Origin: Onchocerca volvulus
Lineage: Eukaryota; Nematoda; Chromadorea; Rhabditida; Onchocercidae
DNA length: 64,000 nt
NCBI GenBank assembly: GCA_000499405.2
Contig: HG738137.1
Span: 7,502,001 to 7,566,000 of the forward strand
Direction of reading: 5' to 3'
A program made the translations under genes and the position numbers. A model generated the notes under the pieces. The model saw nothing but the letters and a program-made list of their open reading frames with translations, made no database searches and was not told where the DNA came from. Of the stretch, positions 25,001-40,000 are shown one piece after another (position 1 is the stretch's first letter; each line of letters starts with the position of its first letter).

Positions 25001-28000
25001 AAATTTCCAGTTTAAAAAGTGAATATTCCGCTTTAAATTGAAATGTGACGTACCTTCGATACACCGTTAACAACCAATCTGTGGTTATCGCTTGGTTCTA
25101 AACTTAATGCATTCACTCGTTTATGTTCCACTTCAACGTCCTCGTCTAATTCAGATTCTTCTGCACTGGCTATCAACTGCTTTGTTCGCATAATTTCTCG
25201 ATATCTGTAGATAAATTTTGTCAAAGTAGTGCCATTCAAAATAAAAAACTAACTATGTCATTCTTTGGTAACTTCATCATTGAGCCCAGAAAGGATGCTA
25301 CTATATCTTTCCTCGGAAAAGACTTACTTTGTCCATAAACGTAGACGATGACGACATTCAATTAAAAGCAAGAGCAAGAAATAAAAATGAAATTCTATAA
25401 TAAGTGCCACCAAATGCTTTCCCATTAAATGCCATTCAAGCGGATTGGGTAGTGGTAGATTTTCAATCTGATCTTTTCGATTTATATCTTCTGAAATTCA
25501 AAAAATTTATTGATAATTAGTGAATGTGAAAAAAAGATAAAGATAAGTTGCGTATTTATCATTTAGCAGTTTTACAGTAAGCATTTTAAATGTGTTACCA
25601 TTCCGCAAAAAAAACTTTGCTTTGAGTCATATTTCAAATAGTGGAATTCATAAGTTTGTTGCAACATACCAAGATACATTTCACTTTGTATTCGCAAAAC
25701 ACCAACGAAACTCAGTCGATAAGCAGCCATTCCAAGATTGTAGTGAGGAAGTGCCATAAATAATACGCTGCAGATTTTATAAGCCAATATCAATGCTTCA
25801 TCCTAAAAACATAAAATTCGAAAAAAACTTAAGAAATTGTTCCAAGTATCTTCAAATAAAAGAAGAAATATAGCTTTAATATTTCTCAAAATTTTTTAAA
25901 AAATCCTTTCAAAATTTAAGTAAAAAATAAAATTAAAAAATTTCGAACGTTTAAATTTAAAAAAAAAAAAGCTAAATAAAAAATTCCAAACTATTCTTCT
26001 CCAACCTTCAACAATTGATTCTCGAAGAAAATGATCAGAGTAGTGCAATTCGATCCGATAAAAAAGAATCCAACACCGATAATAATATATGCTAATGAGG
26101 GTAGGCTGAATATCTTTTGACACAAATAAGTAAAAGAGATTAGTGATAACCTGAAATAAGTAAAATCAAAAATTAAATTTCCAAACTTTTTTTTGAGATA
26201 AAGCGAAAATTTTTACCCGGCACAAAATAGCAGGAGAAAAAGTGAAATTGAATAGAAAGGAGTGAAAACAAATTGGTGCACTTCCATACCGTTATATAAA
26301 ATGACAATGATAGTAGCAGCTATCACATATATTACCTGAAACAAAATATTATTGTAAAAAAATACTAATTTCATACATTGTTTTATTCTTAGAAAAATTG
26401 AATTCTAATTTATATACAAAGAAAAGTTGATAAGAGATTAATGCTGAAATGAAAACATACAATATCAAATGCGAAATTAGCAATCCAGTAGATAAGAGGC
26501 GTAAGACCCGAAATCATTTGCAAGTGTTTGCTAAGAGATATACGTTCATCAACAAGTGGCAAGCAGAAGCAGGCAGTGATAAGTGATATAGCCAAAATTA
26601 ATAGAATTATTCGGAAAGACATTATTCTAACTCTGTAATACAAATATATCATTAATTTGAAGCAAGCAAAATCTTTTCATCTTATAATGTAAAAAAAATA
26701 TAGAGAAATATGATAAATTTTGCTTTAGTTTTTGATTGATATCATATCTCAATGGATTTTTAAGAAAAAATCAATCTGAATAACTTACTGTAATCACTTA
26801 GTAATTTCTAAAACTTATTGAAAGATAACGGTACATATAGTTGAAAAGCCCAAGTATGATCAATGTTACGAGAAAAAATATACGCATTTGGAGATAAATT
26901 TCAAACAGAACAAATCATTAATAACTTGATTAACTGATGGGAATTATAAAATAGTCATAAAAGACAGCGAATTACTTATTTTGTAATTTTAACTGTTATA
27001 TACTGAATGATAACTTACAATGGAACAGTATTGATATATGCTGATAAACTAAAATTCATTGGATGTGAGTAAGTGAGAATTCCAATAGTTGCAGGATCTG
27101 ACGAACTTTGAGAACGTAAAACTGCATTATGATATGCATTGATGGAAATAGGCAAGGAATGCCACAATTTATTGTTAAACCATATCTTAAACATATGACA
27201 ATTTAATTGAAGATTAATTATATTTTTTATCATTTCTTATGTTCGGCTCAAATTTTTACGCTTCAGCATCTATTACAAATTACACATACTTTTTTTTCTT
27301 GCATACCTGAGTCAGCACTTTTTTTAACACTAAAATAACTCATAAATTTTCATTAATATAACTAATGATTTCTTCTCTTCCTTAAAAGTTTGCTTCAACT
27401 GTGATATACCTATAATAACATTTATTCAAAGTGTGCTAAACAAGACAAATCAATATCTCTAATACAATCAAATGAATGATTTGCATTTGTAATTTTATTC
27501 TATTTGTTTTACTTTAAATCTGTTCATTACTTCCCTGCAGTACAGAATTATTAGTATTTTTTCTACTTCCAATCACACTGATATATTACTTAAAATAATT
27601 TGACATATCTTCCAACTACTGCATTTTTCTTTTCTTTAGATGCTCGATGTGAGGTGATATTGTAATTACAGCTAACTTTTTCACTTCAAATATTCCAAAA
27701 TGTTCTAAGAAATCCTAGAAACTAGTGGTTAATAATTTGTTCTCTATAACATGAAACGGATCTGGTAATAGCAATTTGATTAGTGGATTCATCCATTCTT
27801 GATAACACAAAATGGTGTATCCACATTCCACCATTAATTCCTATGTAATAACGATTATGAGATGGGATCTTTGTTCCCAAATTCTTACTAATTTTCAATA
27901 TTTTCGTAATTCAAGTCCCACATTGCTTGGAGTGTAAATTTTAATTGATAATTAAGATTGTCATGAATAAGCTTAAATCAATCTCACTCACTCCCTTCCT

Positions 28001-31000
28001 CCTTAATATTTTCAATTTCTTTATAACGTAATATGCACTGTGAGGTTCAAAACTCTCCTGATAGCTTATTGGAAATGCTTTGCAGTAACGGATGAATATA
28101 TCCTCGAAAATACTGAAAGTACTATACAGATTATCTATAAAACGATCTTCCTACTTTTCTGTGATGTTTTTTAATTTGTTTTCGATGTGCAAAACCTTAT
28201 CATCCAGAACACTAACACTTTTAGTCTTTCGGACTAATTCCGAATAGTAATTTCGAAAAACATATTTTTCGGAATAATTTCAAGAAAACCTTCACTGAGT
28301 TGAAGAGAAAAGAAATTGTCTAAGAACAAAAGACAAATTTTATCACACGCGAAAATTCAGAAGATATTTGAATTCGTAAGCTTTTTACTAATATTAAGAG
28401 ATTTCTTCTGAAGAAAATGAAATAACTGCTAATGCACTATCCTTCACAGTCGACCCTTCCACACTCATTCATAAGGTATTAAACTATTCCATCGTTCTAA
28501 ATTAGAACTTGAGATTTTTGAACTAATTCATCTGTCGTTTTAAACCGAAATATTTTATAACATAAATTGAAATAATCCAAATAATGTGTATAGGAGAAAT
28601 TTGTGACATTTCTCAGGAAAATGAGTCAATCATTCATGTCTGAGCACAAAATGCCTTTATTCTCTCAACTTCCGATTTGCTACTACAACTTATGGATATC
28701 GCGTGAAATATGTAGATGTTAACTGTCAGAATATTACAGAAGCTGGCGAGAATTGTCCATCTTATTCTCAGTCCTCATATCCAATCTTTTGTATGATTAG
28801 TGTATTGCAAGCCTCCACCCACTATTAATACCAAAGATTATCCATATAAAAAGAGGCTTTTCAGTCACACTACTTTTTAACGTTTTTCAATTTTTACGTT
28901 TTTTTCTGAGATACCAATTTCAGACTTCTCTCTATTTTCCAAATTTTCTTGTGCATTGATAAGAAGCGATAATTGTTCTTTATCATTTCCAAGGCTTATT
29001 GATTCGAATCCATGCCGTGGAATCATCAAACCCAATCTTCATTCGTTTTATCATTTCTATATCGATCAATCTCTAGCTAATCTTTCCTCAATCCTTCTTC
29101 TCCTCCCTTTCTTTATCGATCCTTTTCATCCAGCAACCATCAAATTTCCATTTCCTTTCAAGTTTAATGTCCTCATTTCTTGCTAGTTCTATTATCATAT
29201 CTAGTCTCTTTTTTCCTCTTTGCAGTATGCATCTTTTCTTTGTTCACAATGCATCTCTTCTTTATTTATATTAATACACTATTTTCATGCTTCTCTTCAA
29301 TTATTCCTCCTTTGAATCCTTCTAATTCCATGTCAATAAATGCTTTAAATCTTAAGCGAAGCATCTCCAATCGATTAATTATTATTCAATTATACTTATT
29401 TCGAAAATCCTGTACTTGAAATTCCATAAATGCTTTCCTTCCATCATTTAGCGGAACTACTAAAAATATCGAATATCCAGGAATCTAACATCCAATATGA
29501 ATCTTGGCCACTTGATCCAGAATTTTTCACTGTCTTCATTGATAGAAATTATTGACGAATTTTACTATTTGATGATAAGATTGCCTAAGACAAATTCCAT
29601 GTTCATCTTGCTTACTGCTGCGCAAATCCGGTAATTTCCATTTATGTTCGTTCAGTCTGATGAATAAATAATTCAAACGAAGTCCTGTGAATAGCTGAAT
29701 TTCTTCCTCTCTCACATGAAAAAATCTATCGATAGCAGAGTTATCACCATAAACACACTCCTAAGTACCACGAAAGAATATACGATTATTAATGGGATTT
29801 TATTATTGTCACTGATATAATTACTGTCATTATTTTTTCTTACTATAATCAAAGGATAATGTCATAAGAGAAATCGTCATAGACCTTTTCAAATCTGCAA
29901 TATCTTTAATCTAATGGCACTGAATGATAAAGATACTTTATGCTGTTAATAACAGGCATTCGATCTAATAAAGCCAAAAAGTATGATGTCCTTGTCGAAT
30001 TTTCCTCTAAAATATTTCAATTGAAAATTACCTTACTGTTTTCTTCTGTATCGAAATTTGCCATCGAAATAGCAACAAAGTCCGTAAAAGTTTTATTCCG
30101 AGGCTGGAATGGATTTTGAACAAAGCTTACATTGGATATAGCACCCTTCCAATCGATGTCCCATACTTCTGATGCTTTCTTCATAACGGTCACTAAAATT
30201 AAGTTGAAACAAACAAACAAACAAACAAAGCTTCTAAGAATAACTTTAGAATAGTCCAAATTTGACTAGAAATTGATAAATTCAGCTAAAGCTAAAGCTG
30301 TAACGATAGAATTCCAACATCATGAATTTTTTAAAATATTTCCAATAAATATGGAAAATCGAAAACTCAATACTCACAAGCATCATGCCATCCAGTTTGC
30401 GCATGTAATCTTTCTGCGTCATTCAAAGCAGCCATACTGAACTGTGCAAATTGCCATCCACCAAGCCTTCAGAATATAAAAATTAAGTGCAAAACCAAAG
30501 ATTTGAAAATTAAACGTGGAATTGACGTTTTAGGTTTTGAAATTTTGGAAATTGAATGAGAAGTATATTTATGCAAAATGTAAAAAGTATCTTATTATGA
30601 TTATCGAAATCACGCAACAGCGTATTGAATAAATGCAAAGTGGTTTGTCTTCTATCAAAGGATGATAAAAACTAATAATAATTTGGTATTACTTGATAAT
30701 TTTTACGACAATTATCTACCAACAAACAGTTGCATGTGGGTATCATTGTAATTCAGCACTAAATTCTAAATTGAAAAAAAAAAATTAAAATCAGATAAAT
30801 AAAAAACAATTCTCTCAAGTTTTTTCAAGCTCTATAAAAGAACGAAAACTAACATTAACTTTCGACTTTTCAGAGCCAAATCAGAAGTGAGTAGTCGAAA
30901 CTGTGAAATATTGCGATATGTAACATCATAAATGATATTAGCACTTGGAAGCGTTACATTGTTCAGTTCATAATCAAAATCCTTGGCCGCTGTACAGTTC

Positions 31001-34000
31001 CAACCTGATGAACCACAACCACACCTTGAAGAACATCAAGATCTCATTTTTTAATTGTTAAACATTTATCAATTAAAATAAATATTAGTTATTTACATAG
31101 AAATATTTAATTATTCAACAATACTAACCAATGAATTAGAAATAAACATTGGGAAATTAAGGAATTAAATCTTTCCATTCATTCACTTTCTTTATTTTCC
31201 CTTCTAAAAACATATTCCAGTTCTTTGCTTTATTCTTTTTTCATCCGATTTCAAATGAATCTTTTTTTTTTTTTTCAAATTCGTAACGACTATTTAATAC
31301 CAATTGATGAACAGTTTAATTACTTTTTCAAATTACAAATTCATCTATTTACAAACAAACTATTAAAAAACTTTTTGTTGTGCACCAATTCAAACAAAAC
31401 ATACTTTTGAGGAACATTAAAAGGAGCCATTTCTGATGGCAGACTGAGATTTATTAAGGATGTCTCATTGTTGTAGCAAGGATAGGTTGTTCCATAAAAA
31501 ATTTGACTGAAATTCAAAAAAAAGAGACTTGGTCTAAAATTTTGAAGCCAGGAAGCTTTTAGAAATTTTGGACTTCAAAACTGAAATTGCTGAAGAAAAT
31601 GATGAAGTCACTGAATAAACAAACTTACCTCACAAAACTATAGTTGGTGCACCGAATATCAGTTCCTGGAAATGCCATCATAGCTTTTAAATACTTTTCA
31701 CCTTCTGTAGTTTTATCTTGATTTTCGAGGCTGAAATACCAGCTTGCTCACTAGCTATTTTGTATTCCAGTCACAAGCATTAAGGATCAGTCGTTTATCG
31801 ATGTAATGATAACTTTAAGCGATTATGAAGTGATTTGAAACAATCAATATTAAAAGAAATCAATTCATAAGACGAAAAATCATTTAATGTAATGAATTAT
31901 ATCATATGATGATCAAACCTGAAGTAATTTAATGTCCAGTTTCCATAAATTCCACCAATCAGTTCTAATGGAGGTTGTGTTTCCGGCCTATAGATTGAAT
32001 AATTTTCAGTAATAAGTTTAATGTACATTTCAGCCCCAAACACTAGAAAAATTGGTATCAGAATCTGAAAATGTTCAATATTGATAAAACAAATTAAGAA
32101 ATTATTGATACTATTTATAAACATGTTAAGGACAGTTGGTAATAATATTCTTATGATTGTTATCATAACCATGATCAATATTACTCGAATATTTGTGCGA
32201 TCACCGCGCTGCTGCAATCTTGTATCGAGAATACTATTTTAAGCCTTTTATTTTGGAGCATTTTTGGAATCTGCCATAAAGGGTGATATTATTCAAGATA
32301 ATATTTATTTGGTATTAAAAATATTTCAAACCTTCATCAATATAACCATAATATCCCGTCTGGATTCAATCAAACGTTTGTTGATAACGGCTCTCAAATG
32401 CTGCTTTCGTAAATGAACTTCATTGTCTACATATTCCACGGTAGGATGCTCCTGATCTGCATCTGTAGATTATATATGTAATATGTAATTTTAAAATAAA
32501 TCAAAGGAACTTCAAGTTCTGCCATGATTTTTAATATTGTCATTTTAATTTGAATTTCCGTTTATCTTGATTAGAAATATATTTACTCATCATTGTTCAA
32601 AATACTTTTTCTTTTCAAGTTTAATCTCATCGATTCCAAAACATATTTCAATACAGATATTTCAAAATAAACACTGGCTAAAATGTGAAAAATGATTGAG
32701 AAAATAAACAGCAAGTAATGGATTGTAATCGCTACTTGTTTCATATATTGAAACTGATGTATTTGTAGAATTTTCCAAGAATTTTTCATTGACAGAGTGA
32801 ATGAAATTGCTAAGTCTCCGGGAAAAGTAAGCCCAACAATATTTACGATAATTCTTTTTCAGAGGTTGCTTTTCGGCTGGCGCTAATTGCAAAAAAATCT
32901 AAAAAAATGGACTATTTGATTAAATATGATAATTAAGTTAACGTTAACTATAAGAAGGATCGAATAAATGGAAAAATCGATATTAAAAAATTTTTGAATC
33001 ACTGATTTCTTTTTGACAGTGAAATTTCAGAGCGTAGTTAAGTTTACAAAATTTACTAAAAAGATGATTTTGAACCAAATATCCCTTCTATTGATGAGAA
33101 GGAAACAATTAAATTTGAAATCAGCAGTTAAATAACTTACTTGCTGAAGTGTTGGAACGGTAATGCTGTAGTTCGTGATATCCAATTCATGTTTCAACTT
33201 TTCAATTTTTTCAAATAATCTATAATTGTAGTGATTTCGACTTATAAATATATGTAAAGACAACTAAAATTTTAACTAACTTGAAAGAACAGTAAAAAAA
33301 TTGTATGGTATTCCACAAATTATAAAAAAGGGCAAAAAAGGTAGACAAGAATGAGAGCAAGGATTTCGTAAGATGTTAGAAATTTCACTAAGGTATTTAT
33401 GTTTCGATGCTTTAAAGTCTTTCTTGAAAAAAGAGATTTTGCTTGTTACAGGAAATCTTTGTTACAGGAAAAATCTTGCTTTGTAGTGACAAAAGGTGCA
33501 AAGATGATGAAAACTATCAAGTTTTTCAATAAAAAACCAACTCTTTTAATTCATGGGCAGTTAAATTGATGGGCAAACGATATAATTCTTCATTTTCATA
33601 TTGTTCCACAAGTACACAGTGTCCATCGGTTTGTTCCATTAAAAATTTTTTTATAGAATTTTCAGATGTTTTCATAGTATCCTGAAGAGTTGAAATATAA
33701 AAAGCGAAGCAATAAAGTCTAATTAAATATATTTAATGTTGCACATATTGAGCAGATAATTTCAGAAAAGTTTAATATTCTCAATTAATTTCATTAAGAA
33801 ATGCATTGATGGAATTCTTACTTTAAATTTCATTAAATTTCGGAAAAAAACTGACAAAAAAATACCGATGTTTTTAAGATATTCAAATACAGGCCATTTC
33901 CAAATTTCTTTTTGAGAAACAACGGTGAGCCTGCAACTTGAAGTTGCCCTTTTGATATAATTGCAATTCGATCTGCTAATATATCTGCCTCATCCATATG

Positions 34001-37000
34001 ATGTGTTGATAAGATCACCGTACGTCCTAGAAATGGTTCTTAATTCTTTCTGAATTTCAATGTCTGTCAGAAATTTGGATATTAATGACCATATATTAAC
34101 ATCAATATACATGTGTATATCTGTTATTCCACAAATAGAATAATTCACAAAAAATAGATAACAATTATCTGCCTGATTTCAGAAACCCACCATTCTCTGA
34201 ATGCAATAAATTTACAGGTATTTGACATGGTTGCTTTAATGTTTCCTTTTAATTCTTTCTTCACTACAAGCTGAAAATTTCAAACTGAAAGCAAGCCTTT
34301 TTTATTTTTGATTAGTATATCCCAAATGGAACGCCGAGCACGGGCATCAACACCAGCTGTAGGTTCATCAAGAATTACCAACTTTGAACCACCGATCAGA
34401 GCAATGCCGATGCACAATTTACGCTTCATGCCACCTGCAATTGTACATGCAAAATTTGACATAAAATATTGTTTCATTAGAATTATTCAACACTGAGTGG
34501 TTGCTACAAAGAATTTACTGCGAAGCTTGCCTGAAAGATAGCTGATAAGTTTATCTTTTGAAGCAATTAAACCAAGATTTTCCACAGTTTCGTAGACTTC
34601 ATCATTAAGTCGATTTTCTGGAATACCTTTTAAAGCACCATAAAATTTCAATTGTTCAGTAACAGTCAACCTAAAAAAATTAAGCAGTTAAGATATAAAT
34701 AACAAATAAGTATGTGATAGATAAAACAGCAGAAAACTTCTGGCAACAACTAGTAGGAATAAAAGTACTGCGAATAAACCTGTTTTCGGGGAATGCCTTC
34801 GAGCATTCCAATAAACTTGGCCATCTAATAAAACTGGCTACACATTGTAAACCAAAATGCGTAATCAAGAAAAAAAGTTTTGAGCAAAACTTACTTATCA
34901 AAGAGAATGTTATACTGTGGACATATACCAATGAAACTACGTATGGTACGCATATATTTTTGAAAATTCAAGCCGTAAACAAACACTGCACCTGATGTTG
35001 ATTGCAATAAACCAGTCAAAATTGAACTAAAATATTTTGCACAAGATTACTTTAAATTAATTTTTTTTTTTTTGAAAATTTGAGAAATTTCGAATATTTC
35101 TCAATATTTCTAATGTCAGCTTTTCAGTATTAATAAAATTTTAAAGTGAAGAAGATAGCATACATAGCTGTTGTTTTTCCGGCACCATTATGTCCGAGTA
35201 AAGCAGTTATCTGTGATTCATAAAATCGCATATTTAATCCATCTAACTAAAAGGAATGAGATTCCTCGAATATTTTCGCATGATTCAAGACAGCAAAGAA
35301 GATATTTTATTTCATAACAAGCATCTGATACTCTATGAATTTGCAATTATTGCCTGTTTGTCAAAATTCCATCCATTTATTTCTGATTTGAATCAATTTT
35401 TCAAGAAATTCTTGTTTGACTGATTCGAATTTTTAACCAGAAAAGTTATTTTTGCGTTAAAATTAAAGCAGGATTACCGCTTTGGTTCCATTTCCATAGA
35501 TTTTGACAAGATTACTAATGTCAACCGCAAGCTTCAAATCAACTGGTTCTTGTTCAAAATTATCTACAATGTTACAATGATGAGTAAAATGATTTTAAGA
35601 ATGAGAGCAATCTTAACGGTAATGAAAATATTAATCATTAAAGTGAAGAAAAAACTAATTCAATTGTTTTTTTATACGCTATTTAAGTTTTTACCTGATG
35701 CTTCAATAGGAACTGTGAAATTAGCGTCTGATATGGATTGCTTCACGTATTTATCACTTCGCCAATATCGTGGAGTGATGAAAAAATAAAACGGTTGCGG
35801 AACGCCGTAAATACCTGCAATTAAGATCTTTATTATCATAGCTAATAGAGAATAACAATAACCAGGATAATGATTTGAAGAAATAGTTAAATCATTGTCA
35901 AAGTTATTGAAGATCTGAAATTCAGATGGCAGCGAACTTACCAGGAAAAACAATATTGATATACCATGCCAGAAGAGCATAGATGAATGCATCTAATACG
36001 AATGCTGTTAGTATTGTCGATAAAGTAATGTTTAATCCAGCTAAATAAAACGTTTAAATTTTTCACTATCATTTAGAAAATTTACAGATTTACAAAATAA
36101 TTACCATAAATTATTGTCATTAATACTTCCTGTCGAAGTTGCTTCCACAATCTCAATTATCGAAATTCAATAAGAACAATGAAACATTTTAGATGGGTGT
36201 TACTGAGATAAAATAATTCCTCTGATATTACTAATTTTACAAATTGATTTGTTAGAAAAAAGAGAGTTAAAACTCTGAATCCTTCATATCTTGAAATATT
36301 AATTAACATATCGAAGAAACTTGCTTTGATTTCAAAATGTTACATAGAATTAGTTCCCAGCCAGAATACTTAATTCAAAAGGACAATTAATGTACATAGG
36401 ACAACATTTTTTCTCCCTTATCTCTATTTAACGGAATGGTTTCCAATTCAGGGAGTGAAAATTTTATTCTCGTAATAGAAGTAGAAAAATTCATCATTCT
36501 TTTAAATTGGATAAATTTCACATTAACCTGTGAAATCAGTGGAGAGAAGAGACGACCAATCAGTGATATAATGCTTATCAGCAAAATAGATCATTTCAAA
36601 ACCATACGCTACTGCTGTTTGAGGAAAAAGTAACTGAAAGTAACCATAACAACAGCAAGAAATCATATCATAATGAAATGATGAAAATTATAAGTTGAGC
36701 AATTATGTTATTTGTTTCACCAAAAATGCAAAAATTCAACAATCACATCTAATCAAAACATACCGCAATTGTCTCAAAAGCTAAAAATCAAACTTACCGT
36801 AATTGTTAGAAACGTTTTAGACCGAGTATGGAAAGATATTTGATATGGAAAAAATAATAGGAAAAATATGGCAGCAGCGCTAGCCGATGCTATATCTGTC
36901 CGAGAAAATAATGTTGAAATGAAGACACACTGTGCTATGCAAGCTATTGAGAATAATGAGAAATAAATGATAAGAAATGAGAAATTCGCCAATGGCAAAA

Positions 37001-40000
37001 ATTTTCCGTACTGAAATTTGAATTTATTTAATATTTTGCTCCTATAAAAATATATATATATATGTATTTTACCAAACAAAAAATTGTTCATTGTTCAATT
37101 TATATTATTCATTCTTTAAAACTCTCTTCTCAATCATAGAAAATCTTGAATTAAGAACTATTGCTATGAAAACAGCAAGCATTTGTCTTCCAAAAATATC
37201 ACGAAAGTAAAGAGATTTTCCCGCGGATTGCTTATTGTTCTGAATTAGGAAAAGGAAAAAAAATTTACTGCTTCGAAAAAAAAATTTCTAAATACCATAT
37301 TGAAAATGAAATAATTTCAAGACAAAAACCTTAAGTAAAACACAAATGAAGAAATTAGAGATGGAAATGAGGATGAAAGAATGCAAACTCCATGAAAACC
37401 AATGAATCGAATCACTAAGACCCATGATTCTCATCATTTCCTTCAATCGCATCTCTTTTTCATAAACAATATTTTTTACAAGAAATGCAGATGGCAACAT
37501 CCAGCATAGCACAACAAACATTCCCAGAAAATTCAGTATAGAGAACCTGAAAAACGGTCCACTCATAAACTTTTAAAACTTTTTAAAGTTTTCATTCCAT
37601 TATTTAGTTCCTTTTTTCTTTTTTGTTATTTTTTTTCACTACTTCATTTTCTCGAATATTTCGAAAAAAAAACATTTATTTCATTTATTTTATCCTCAAT
37701 TTATTTTTTAAATATTCGTAGAAAAATAAATGAACAAACACTCAAGATTTTCTAAATTCTCAGATTAATATAATGATATGATTTAAGTCATACTTATCAA
37801 TCTGAACACATTTATACGGTTCCTGTTGCACGAACAAACCCGTCGAATAGTTGCGGCCAGTAGCATTTTCGATGAGAATTTTATCAATGGCTTCTTGAAG
37901 AAAACTGAATCCAAATGTTAGATATTTTAAATCAACCAAATAATAATCACGTGATGTCTGATGTTCAAATGAATCTCCGAGTGCCCATGTTGCTGAAAAT
38001 ATGACAGATTGCCATATCTCAAATTAACAAAAGCTATAATTTTTCTAAAATTTAGATAGAAATTTAAATGTAATTATTAAACTTACAGTCAGTATAATGA
38101 GGTGGATAGCGAATTTTGTAAGTTACTATAGGTGGAAAGTTTACGGAATTTTCATCGACGTGAAGGAAAACAATTCCAGCCATGTATTGCTTATGATCCA
38201 TTAAACATAAAGCGCGGTCAATCATTTCCTCCTCATTGGAAACAACAACAAAACGATTGAATGAGAAGCACTATAAATGAGAGTTACTTAACTTTACTTC
38301 AAGATTTTAAACTTCGGATCTCAAAACTCTTCACGGGTTTTGATACTAAATTTGAGTTATATGAAAGCACCTGCAAAATTTCTTGCAGTCGGAGCGTCAT
38401 AGATCTAATGCGCATAAGCAAGGAGGATGAATGAGACGAAGTATTGAACATATTCGATAATGCTGATGTAAGAGATGATACGAAATCGTGATTTAAAATA
38501 TCCGACTTGTTCATCAGCTCCAGAAATTTTATAATATTCTGCAAGTATTCAGTCCAGCAAAATTAAATCTGGAAATTTTCGAAATCTTAGAAATCTGGAA
38601 ATTTTTGGAATCTTGATATATTAAAGAATTTAGAAAAAATCCCCTTCTGACCAACTTTTCATATTATTAAAAACATTTGTGTAAAAAAAAATTACTTCAG
38701 AAGCTGGGCGAAGTTTGCTTTCAAATAAAGCATCTTGTAAAGGTGACGCCATGCGATTGAAATTAATGATTGAACTTTGCAGTAAACTAGCCCACTGAAG
38801 TGGTTCCGACATCTGAAATATATATTTCAAAACCATGCAAATGAAATAATAATTCTGAATTAAATGTTTCATTAACTTGATAATTGCCTTTACCTGAAAT
38901 AGCATACTGCTTGAAATATTCCCCCTATAACATCAAAAAAGTTTGAAGATAGCAATATTTGGATAATATGGCGAGATGAACATAATATCAGATGTTTCAT
39001 GCGAGCAAAAAGACATTGATATGAATCAATCTAGTTGTAATTTATCAGAGTTGGTCATGCAGTTACACCTTGATAATGATGATTCAGATAATTATAATAG
39101 CATGATGAATAATAATGCATTCTGGTGAGTTGTAAATCCACCAGAATTATTACCTTTCTGGCAAATGCGTTAACAGCAGGAGAAGCCGGGGCCAACAAAA
39201 TATAGCCACTGATCAACGGCATAATTCGTGATAAAACGGCACCTTCCAAGAAGGAACAGTTCCTGTCTGAAATATATTCTTATTGGAATTTTTCATTATC
39301 AGAACATAAACAAATGTAATGTAATAAACAAAATAGATCAAGGATCAGTTGATTGTACTTTGAGTATAATCCAAATACCTGGATGAATCGGAATAGAGCC
39401 ACAAAATTGCTCCTTCTTTTCATGTATTTCACCATGTCGAGGTGCTACGTAACGCAAAAAATTATATATTTTGTCTTTATCAGTATTGCATGCAGCTATT
39501 GTTGATCCTCCGATAATGGATTTCTCAACACGCGAGCTTTCATCGTAAGCTGAATAAGTTTTTGAAATCCATTTAATAAATTTAACATTAAATAATTAGC
39601 TTCAAATAGGGTATAAATTATTTTAAATAAAAGTTTCCATACAAAAGCTTGCAAAAAATATCACTCAGAAAAAAGTTATCCTACTCATAGATTGAATTAA
39701 AACCACAAAAAAAAAAAAAATTACCAATTAAAATTGTGTGAAAAAAGCTAATTTAAATATTCAGATATCAATCTACAGAAATTATGTAAATGTTCGTTGT
39801 TTTTGCCACACAATTTTTTCAAACTTCTCATCGACTGATTCGAAATTTTGACACATGTTGCATTTAAACAGACGCGTGTTTCCATGTACATAAACCTGTT
39901 CTTTTTTTTTTTTTTTCTTTCATCTCTCCATAAAGATGAACAAGTTTCCCAGCAAAACACTTCGATTAACAAATGAACAAAGTGAGATCATCGAATCATA

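Noticed and set aside
28956..29419. Two plus-strand Phe/Leu/Ser/Pro-rich frames in the large ABCA intron
   Set aside because: Pyrimidine-rich composition alone keeps these frames open; no homology, no start context, intronic.
30723..30762. Candidate ABCA exon reading [12 protein letters not shown]
   Set aside because: Phase does not fit the exons on either side; 30860 joins 30466 directly in phase 2.
32110..32217. Hydrophobic frame with [19 protein letters not shown] beside an acceptor
   Set aside because: The neighbouring exons 32332 and 32064 join directly in phase 0 and already give a complete first span of the second half ([15 protein letters not shown]).
36387..36584. Minus-strand frame with ATSI/LPELE text between ABCA spans
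   Set aside because: Family alignment and phase join 36528 to 36040 directly ([11 protein letters not shown]), leaving this stretch as intron.
38894..38924. 31-nt candidate ABCA exon with good acceptor and donor
   Set aside because: Including it breaks the frame into the next exon (stop), whereas joining 39154 directly to 38812 is in phase.
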